Part shown: piece after piece, positions 5,306 to 10,128 of the stretch
How the letters are laid out: every line of letters starts with the position of its first letter
Numbering within the stretch: the stretch's first letter is position 1
DNA from: Hyphomicrobiales bacterium
GTDB taxonomy: Bacteria > Pseudomonadota > Alphaproteobacteria > Rhizobiales > JAKIUO01
Reading direction: 5' to 3'
NCBI GenBank assembly: GCA_027069645.1
Contig: JALXEI010000354.1
Span: 1 to 10,128 of the forward strand
Length of the DNA: 10,128 bases
The notes under the pieces: generated by a model
Database searches by the model: none
Told to the model about the DNA's origin: nothing
What the model saw: the letters and a program-made list of their open reading frames with translations, nothing else
Made by a program: the position numbers and the translations under genes

Positions 5306-6157
5306 ATGAGATTTTTGTTGATTTTCGCTGCACTCACCATGCTTTTCCTTTCACCGCTGTCTCGTGATGTGCGCGCCGCCGTGTGGGTCGAACAGATCAG
5401 TGGCGACCCCAAAGCCGTAGTCGTTGTTCGCAAGGGGGATTTCCTCAAGGCCGAGGAAATGATGCGCCTGAAGTCGGGGGATGTGATCAAGGTCCTTGAT
5501 GACGGGGTTTCGATCCGGATTTTGCTGGGGTCGGGAACTGTAAAAAAGATTACGCGGGCAAAATCACCCTACACCGTTGCTGGCAAGGAGAAGGGAAGTT
5601 CGCTTTTCGCCAATCTGGTGGGCGAGGTGAAGCAGATGCTGACGGCGCGATCTGATCATACAGAAGCCGTTGCCATGATGACGCGCGGTCGCAGCAAACA
5701 GTTGAGAATCATGGCTGTCGGTGCCGAGGAGAATTTGCTTCCGGCCGGAACCCGTGAGCTTGCGCTTGTCTGGCAGGGCGGCAAGGGGCCGTGGAATATT
5801 TCCCTGCTTGGGGAAGAGACCGACAAACCGCTTTTCTCCCGAAAGAATCTGGCGCAGCGAAAAAGTATTCTGGCAACGGACAAAACGGGTCTGGAAGCCG
5901 GTGAATATCAGCTTGTTCTGGAAGATAGCGGCGCCAGACCGCAGGCGAGCCGGGAAATCACTCTAATGGTTGTTGAGCGCGATGAGCTGCCGGAAAAGGT
6001 GCGGAAGCTTTCGGACCTGAAACTCGACAAGAGAGTGGAGGCGCGCTTCATGATCAGTCTGTTGTACAAACAATCGGAATGGCGTCTGTATGCGCACAGC
6101 CTCGCGGCGCGTTATGATCTGAAAAAAGAGCAACTTATGCTGGAAAGGATGAAATAG
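5306..6157 (+). CDS. Secreted FecR-like protein, first gene of the caspase/CHASE2 cluster
   Basis: The 283-residue product starts with a clear signal peptide (MRFLLIFAALTMLFLSPLSR, cleavage likely after VRA, residue 24). Residues about 35-92 look like a FecR-type beta domain: a VVVVRKGDFLKAEEMMRLKSG stretch (positions 37-57), then GDVIKVLDDGVSIRILLG and PYTV, the usual pattern of a threshold entry followed by short strands. Residues about 130-225 are predicted beta-rich and could be an Ig-like domain (RELALVWQGGKGPWNISLLG, then a GEYQLVLEDSG strand pair). The last 60 residues are charged and helical, with EWRLYAHSLAARYDL. FecR domains in Fe uptake are periplasmic parts of anti-sigma regulators, but here there is no membrane span or sigma factor, so a soluble periplasmic partner of the next two products is more likely. 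The caspase gene follows 45 bp later on the same strand. The FecR assignment is by pattern and only moderately sure. Confidence 0.65.
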   Translation: MRFLLIFAALTMLFLSPLSRDVRAAVWVEQISGDPKAVVVVRKGDFLKAEEMMRLKSGDVIKVLDDGVSIRILLGSGTVKKITRAKSPYTVAGKEKGSSLFANLVGEVKQMLTARSDHTEAVAMMTRGRSKQLRIMAVGAEENLLPAGTRELALVWQGGKGPWNISLLGEETDKPLFSRKNLAQRKSILATDKTGLEAGEYQLVLEDSGARPQASREITLMVVERDELPEKVRKLSDLKLDKRVEARFMISLLYKQSEWRLYAHSLAARYDLKKEQLMLERMK

Positions 6158-6202
6158 CCGGTTTCTTCCCGGGGGGACGTTTCAGGAAAGGGTACTGAAT
6201 AC

Positions 6203-8458
6203 ATGTTTCACAGAGTAACGGCGTTTTTCGTTCAGGCTGTCCTGGTGGCTTTTCCGGGCATGGCCATTTCGGAACCGGCGGTGGCGCGCAACTATGCCTT
6301 TCTGGTCGGGGTTTCCAGCTATCCGAATTTGCAAAAAAGATTTCAGCTTGCGGGGCCGGACAATGATGTTTTGCTGATGAAATCCGTGTTGCAGCAAATG
6401 GGTGTCAGGGCGCAGGATATTACGGCATTATACAGCACCGGGGCAAGGCGTCCCACCAAAGCGAATATCATCGCGGGGCTGCGTGATCTGGTGGCAAGGA
6501 CAACCCCCGAGGATCTGGTTTTTGTCTATTTTGCCGGGCACGGTTCCCGCCAGCCCGCCCGGGAAGGGGACAGCGAGGAGGAAGATGGTCTTGACGAGAT
6601 TTTTCTTCCCGAGGATGTGGGGCTCTGGGAAGACGGGATTGCCGCCGTCGAACGGGCCATTACCGACAATGAAATCCGCGACCTGATTGCGGCGATCAGG
6701 AACAATGGCACATTTGTCTGGGCGGTGTTTGACAGTTGTCATTCCGGGACCATGTTGCGCTCGGTCAGCCGTATCAAATGGCGCAAGGTAGACCCTTCGG
6801 CGCTTGGTATTCCGGCAAATTTCACAAGCAACAAAAGTCGCAAGGGGCGGTTGACTTCACCGCTTGATATAACTGTACCTGCCTCCCCGCCGGTTGCAGC
6901 CCCGAAGGATGTGCCGCGTCCCCGGGCCGGAAAACGGGGCGGTTATGTGGCTTTTTATGCCGCGCAAAGCCATCAGCTCGCTCCGGAACTCAAAATGCCG
7001 CCCGAGGCAAAAGCACCGGTTTCGCACGGTCTGTTTACCTGGCAACTGGCGCGGGCGATGATGGATGGCGCAGGCCGGACCTATCGCCAGATCGGGCAGT
7101 CCATTTTGCAGAAATATGTGACGCAGGGCATGCGGGCCACGACCCCCCTGTTTGAAGGGACAAATCTCGATACACCGCTGTTCGGACGCAAAAACCGGGA
7201 GGTTGCGCGTCAATGGCCGGTCCGGCGGCGGGGCAGCGCCTCAAGGCGCGCCCTGTTTGTTCCGGCCGGTGAATTGCAGGAAGTGGGGAAGGGGACGATC
7301 TTTGCCTTGCTGGCAAATGTGTCCGATACGGATGAACAGGCCATTGGCTATGCCCGGGCTGAACAGATTGATCTGTTCAGCGCCCGTCTTGTCCCCGTTT
7401 CCTATGGTGGCAAAGCGGCGATTGCTCTCTCGCATATCCCCCGCACAGCCTGGGCGCGGGTGATCAAACCGGCTTTCCGTTTTTCTCTCAGTGTGGCCAT
7501 ACCCCGCATCAATGATGCCCGCACCGGGCGGGAGCGCCGCGTTGCGCGGATCATTGCCGGGATGGTGAACGGGCCGGAAGCCGGTAACGGGGTACAGATC
7601 AACTGGCGCAAACCGGATGAACCGGCCGACATTCATCTGGTCTTTTCGCCGTCGCGCGACAGCGGTATGCAGCAGGCGCGAAAGGGGTGCGCGCGTAATC
7701 ATCTCTGGTTCACCGACCGTACCGGTGCGCTGATCTGTTCGGGCAGTCGCGCCAATCTGTCTTTCCGCCTGCAAAACCCGTCCGCCGATTTCGATCACAA
7801 TGTCCGACAGGCGCTGATTAAATATTTGCACGCCATCGGCAAGGTCAGAAACCTGGAACAGATGGCTGCAAGGTTCAGGGGCGGCCGCTTTGCCCGCCAG
7901 ATCAAAATCAAACTTCTGGTCAGAAAAAAGGGTGAGCAACAGGAAAAAATTGTCGACCAGGCCTCCCGGCTGCCCTTGCTGGCCGGGGACAATCTGCGTC
8001 TTGATATTACCAACAACTCGAACTTCCCCGTCGATCTGACCATCCTGTTTGTTGACAGCCGGTTCGGGATTGATGTGCTGTTTCCGCGGGGCGGGCGAAC
8101 CAATCGTATTGCCGCGAAGGGCCGGTTAAAATCAATCGGTGGCAGGGTGACAGCCGATACGCTCGGGCTTGAGGGCATGATTGTCATTGCCTCCAAAGCG
8201 GCGACCGGCAGCCCGGTGGCCGATTTTCGCTTTCTTGCCCAGAAAAAACTGTCGCGCGTCAAAAATGTACGCTCCGCAGGCGCCCCCCGTCCTGTCGACC
8301 CGGAGCAGGGCGCAATCGAGGACCTGTTTGCCAGCGCGGCCTTCGGACAAAGAAAATCCGTATCGACCCGTTCAGCGGGAAAGCGTCGCAAGCCGGTGAA
8401 AACCCCGTTCAGGAGCGTTGCCATCAAATCATTGCGCTGGATGGTGGATCAGCCATAG
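6203..8458 (+). CDS. Exported caspase-family (peptidase C14) protease with DUF4384-like C-terminal domain
   Basis: The 751-residue product has a signal peptide (residues 1-28, cleavage near AIS or AVA). The caspase-like fold begins NYAFLVGVSSYP (30-41). The catalytic His is H113 in VYFAGHGSRQ and the catalytic Cys is C179 in FDSCHSG, so the dyad is intact. The acidic loop DSEEEDGLDE (123-132) resembles that of metacaspases/orthocaspases, which cut after Arg or Lys rather than Asp. A Lys/Arg/Pro-rich linker (about 183-246) separates the p20-like part from the p10-like part (YVAFYAAQS to GLFTWQLARAMM, 248-287). Residues about 345-585 are of unknown fold; C496 and C512 could form a disulfide. 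Residues about 585-682 resemble DUF4384 (LAGDNLRLDITNNSNFPVDL, then FVDSRFGIDVLFP and GLEGMIVIAS). AGGAAAGGG at 6184-6192 precedes the ATG. It probably acts in the periplasm; the substrate is unknown. Confidence 0.9.
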   Translation: MFHRVTAFFVQAVLVAFPGMAISEPAVARNYAFLVGVSSYPNLQKRFQLAGPDNDVLLMKSVLQQMGVRAQDITALYSTGARRPTKANIIAGLRDLVARTTPEDLVFVYFAGHGSRQPAREGDSEEEDGLDEIFLPEDVGLWEDGIAAVERAITDNEIRDLIAAIRNNGTFVWAVFDSCHSGTMLRSVSRIKWRKVDPSALGIPANFTSNKSRKGRLTSPLDITVPASPPVAAPKDVPRPRAGKRGGYVAFYAAQSHQLAPELKMPPEAKAPVSHGLFTWQLARAMMDGAGRTYRQIGQSILQKYVTQGMRATTPLFEGTNLDTPLFGRKNREVARQWPVRRRGSASRRALFVPAGELQEVGKGTIFALLANVSDTDEQAIGYARAEQIDLFSARLVPVSYGGKAAIALSHIPRTAWARVIKPAFRFSLSVAIPRINDARTGRERRVARIIAGMVNGPEAGNGVQINWRKPDEPADIHLVFSPSRDSGMQQARKGCARNHLWFTDRTGALICSGSRANLSFRLQNPSADFDHNVRQALIKYLHAIGKVRNLEQMAARFRGGRFARQIKIKLLVRKKGEQQEKIVDQASRLPLLAGDNLRLDITNNSNFPVDLTILFVDSRFGIDVLFPRGGRTNRIAAKGRLKSIGGRVTADTLGLEGMIVIASKAATGSPVADFRFLAQKKLSRVKNVRSAGAPRPVDPEQGAIEDLFASAAFGQRKSVSTRSAGKRRKPVKTPFRSVAIKSLRWMVDQP

Positions 8459-8647
8459 CCGGAAATGAGGCCGCAGGTTTCACCTGGCAGGGTGACATTG
8501 CTGTTCGCTACAAATATTTGAGAGCGCCGTGCGCAGAATTTGTGTCTGTCCTCTTGTGTTTTTGCCGGGAATTACGCAAACTTGTCAAAGGGGTACATTG
8601 AGGGCGAAGGCAGATCTTCTGATCGGCTGACGCGACAGTTCAGGCTT

Positions 8648-8654
8648 GGAGGGG
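8648..8654 (+). promoter_or_regulatory. Strong ribosome-binding site of the CHASE2 gene
   Basis: GGAGGGG ends 5 nt before the ATG at 8660. It fixes the start of the CHASE2 protein, whose frame has no stop within the window. Confidence 0.65.
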
Positions 8655-8659
8655 CGGGT

Positions 8660-10128
8660 ATGTTTTCTTTCTGGCGCCGGGTACCCGGGTTCTGGCAAAA
8701 CTTTATTGTCGGTCTGCTCATCATTGGCGCGCTGCTCAGTCTTGACAGATTTCCACAGGTCAAAAACTGGGAAAACTGGGCCGTCGATCTGATGATCAGT
8801 CTCAATGCGCGGCTGGAACGGGTGACCGGCAGACACCAGGGGCGTGACGACCTTCAGTTCACCTTTCTGGAAATGGATGAGGGAACCTACCGGCTCTGGA
8901 AAGAGCCCTTTCATGTTCCCCGCAACAAGCTGAAAAAGCTTATCGATTTTGCCGTGAAAGGGAAGGCTTCGCTTATTGTCGTGGATGTGGATCTGTCAAA
9001 GGAAGGGACCGACCCCGATGCTGACAGGGTGTTACGGGACTATCTGCTTGACTATCCTGCGAGCGCACCGCCATTGATCCTCATGCGGGCCACACGCAGC
9101 AACCGGGAAGACCCGGATGAAAATCTCGAAATCTTTCGTCCGACCTATCTGGGAGATAACAAACGCGCCAATATCTTTTTTGCCCAGCCCCTGTTTGAAA
9201 GAGATCCGGACAAGGTCATTCGCAACTGGATCCTGCTGAAACGCGGATGCTACAAGGGAAAGGGGGCCGTGCTGCCTTCCGTTCAATTGCTGGCCTATGC
9301 CCTGCTCAGGGACAGGCGGGAAGGGGGGCATCAATACCTCGCGGATCTGGATGCTTCGCTGAAATACAACCGTCCACGTGATTGTTTCAGGGAACATCAG
9401 AGCAAAAAACCTGTTTTGCCAGTGACGATTGGCAAAACATTTTTTCGACATCAGCGTCTTGGGGAGCGATTGATCTACACCATGCCCTGGGAAGGGGCCG
9501 GTTATGCGGAATCCCCTGACCTGCTGACTATTCCGGCCCGGTTCATCACCGACGGCACGGCGAATCGACCGCCCTCAACAGACTATGACGATGTTCGCGA
9601 CCGGATCACGCTGATCGGCGCCAGTTACGGCGCGTCCGGTGATGTTCACCAGACGCCGCTTGATCGTATGCCGGGAGGTCTCATCATTCTCAATGCGATA
9701 AAGTCCCTGTCCCTGTTCGAGCAGATCAGTCCACCACCGCTCTATATCCGGCTGGCTTTTTTGCTGACCTTTATCACCCTCATGAGTTACGTGTTTTCGC
9801 GGTTCGGGACCATTCTCAAGCTGATTATTGTTTCCGCTCTGGTGTTTATATTCTTTGTTCCCATCAGTTTCTGGATGTTCAAATACGGTATCTGGTTTGA
9901 TTTCGGGATTCTGCTGCTGGGAATCAAGCTGCAACATTCGGCCTCGGAATTTTTCGAGGTGCGGGAGTTGAAGCGCATGCGTTCCAGGATGCAGGAAATC
10001 GGGCGCCGGGACGGGGAGGGGGCTGATTCAGGGGCTTCGACCGTCCCGCAGATTGGCGACAACAGGGATCCCGACGATATGGAAGTGCGCGTCAGGCTCC
10101 GGCGCAATGCTGATGGCAGCTACACGGC
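8660..10128 (+). CDS. CHASE2-domain membrane sensor (3' end outside window)
   Basis: The frame is open from an ATG at 8660 to the window edge (489 codons). It begins MFSFWRRVPGFWQNFIVGLL, one span at about residues 13-29. A large periplasmic domain follows (about 35-358) with CHASE2 hallmarks: TFLEMDEGTYRLW with PRNKLKKLIDF, KASLIVVDVDLS, then DRITLIGASYGASGDVHQTP and MPGGLIILNAIKSL before three closely spaced spans (about 361-380, 386-405, 407-425). This is the usual CHASE2 topology of one span before and three after the sensor. About 65 cytoplasmic residues are visible; they are charged and show no start of a kinase, cyclase or GGDEF domain, so the output is unknown or lies beyond the edge. 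It follows the caspase gene by 201 bp without a clear terminator, so co-transcription is likely but a separate promoter is possible. CHASE2 ligands are generally unknown. Confidence 0.88.
   Translation, partial: MFSFWRRVPGFWQNFIVGLLIIGALLSLDRFPQVKNWENWAVDLMISLNARLERVTGRHQGRDDLQFTFLEMDEGTYRLWKEPFHVPRNKLKKLIDFAVKGKASLIVVDVDLSKEGTDPDADRVLRDYLLDYPASAPPLILMRATRSNREDPDENLEIFRPTYLGDNKRANIFFAQPLFERDPDKVIRNWILLKRGCYKGKGAVLPSVQLLAYALLRDRREGGHQYLADLDASLKYNRPRDCFREHQSKKPVLPVTIGKTFFRHQRLGERLIYTMPWEGAGYAESPDLLTIPARFITDGTANRPPSTDYDDVRDRITLIGASYGASGDVHQTPLDRMPGGLIILNAIKSLSLFEQISPPPLYIRLAFLLTFITLMSYVFSRFGTILKLIIVSALVFIFFVPISFWMFKYGIWFDFGILLLGIKLQHSASEFFEVRELKRMRSRMQEIGRRDGEGADSGASTVPQIGDNRDPDDMEVRVRLRRNADGSYT

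Noticed and set aside
7241..7939. Long minus-strand open frame of 232 codons inside the caspase gene, and similar antisense frames at 7795-8427 and 1176-1691
   Set aside because: They are antisense to well-supported genes with clear domains; their translations lack domain character and show the usual pattern of shadow frames.
8471..8487. Short inverted repeat GCAGGT/ACCTGG after the caspase stop as a terminator
   Set aside because: The stem is about 5 bp and there is no T-run after it, so termination between the caspase and CHASE2 genes is not supported.
9032..9451. Minus-strand frames over 8572-10107
   Set aside because: The plus-strand frame from 8660 to the edge is continuous and has clear CHASE2 motifs, so these are shadows.

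Overview
The window looks like chromosomal DNA of an alphaproteobacterium. The best support is a 102-residue homologue of the mitochondrial-type complex I accessory subunit NDUFS4 (ETC complex I subunit family), which among bacteria is an alphaproteobacterial trait. A small peptidoglycan-binding-like domain with a paired-cysteine pattern, of a type I associate with alphaproteobacterial envelope proteins, fits this. I cannot name a genus. No rRNA, tRNA, CRISPR array or phage genes are visible.

Left part (1-1964): the end of an exopolysaccharide locus. The C-terminal part of an HlyD/Alg44-like periplasmic adaptor is followed after 7 bp by a complete Alg8-like membrane glycosyltransferase (GT2). 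This is the pairing of a polymerising synthase with its co-polymerase known from alginate-type polymers, but the product here need not be alginate.

Middle (1965-3756): the NDUFS4-like gene, a 262-bp MITE-like element with near-perfect terminal inverted repeats flanked by TA, and an orphan Xre/MbcA/ParS-type antitoxin gene starting 17 bp past the element. Next comes a probable 46-residue single-span membrane protein on the minus strand, then about 470 bp without a convincing gene that holds a nested inverted repeat.

Right part (3757-10128): the most interesting region. A secreted protein on the minus strand has a peptidoglycan-binding-like domain and a strongly basic C-terminal tail. It diverges, across 475 bp of regulatory-looking DNA, from a plus-strand cluster of three genes: a small secreted FecR-like protein, an exported caspase-family (C14) protease with an intact His/Cys dyad and a C-terminal DUF4384-like domain, and a CHASE2 protein that runs off the window. 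All four products carry export signals or membrane spans. The layout suggests an envelope system in which CHASE2 and/or the FecR-like protein sense a periplasmic state and a periplasmic caspase-like protease responds, with the peptidoglycan-binding protein as a possible anchor or substrate. The domain identities are read from the sequence; the shared function is inference.
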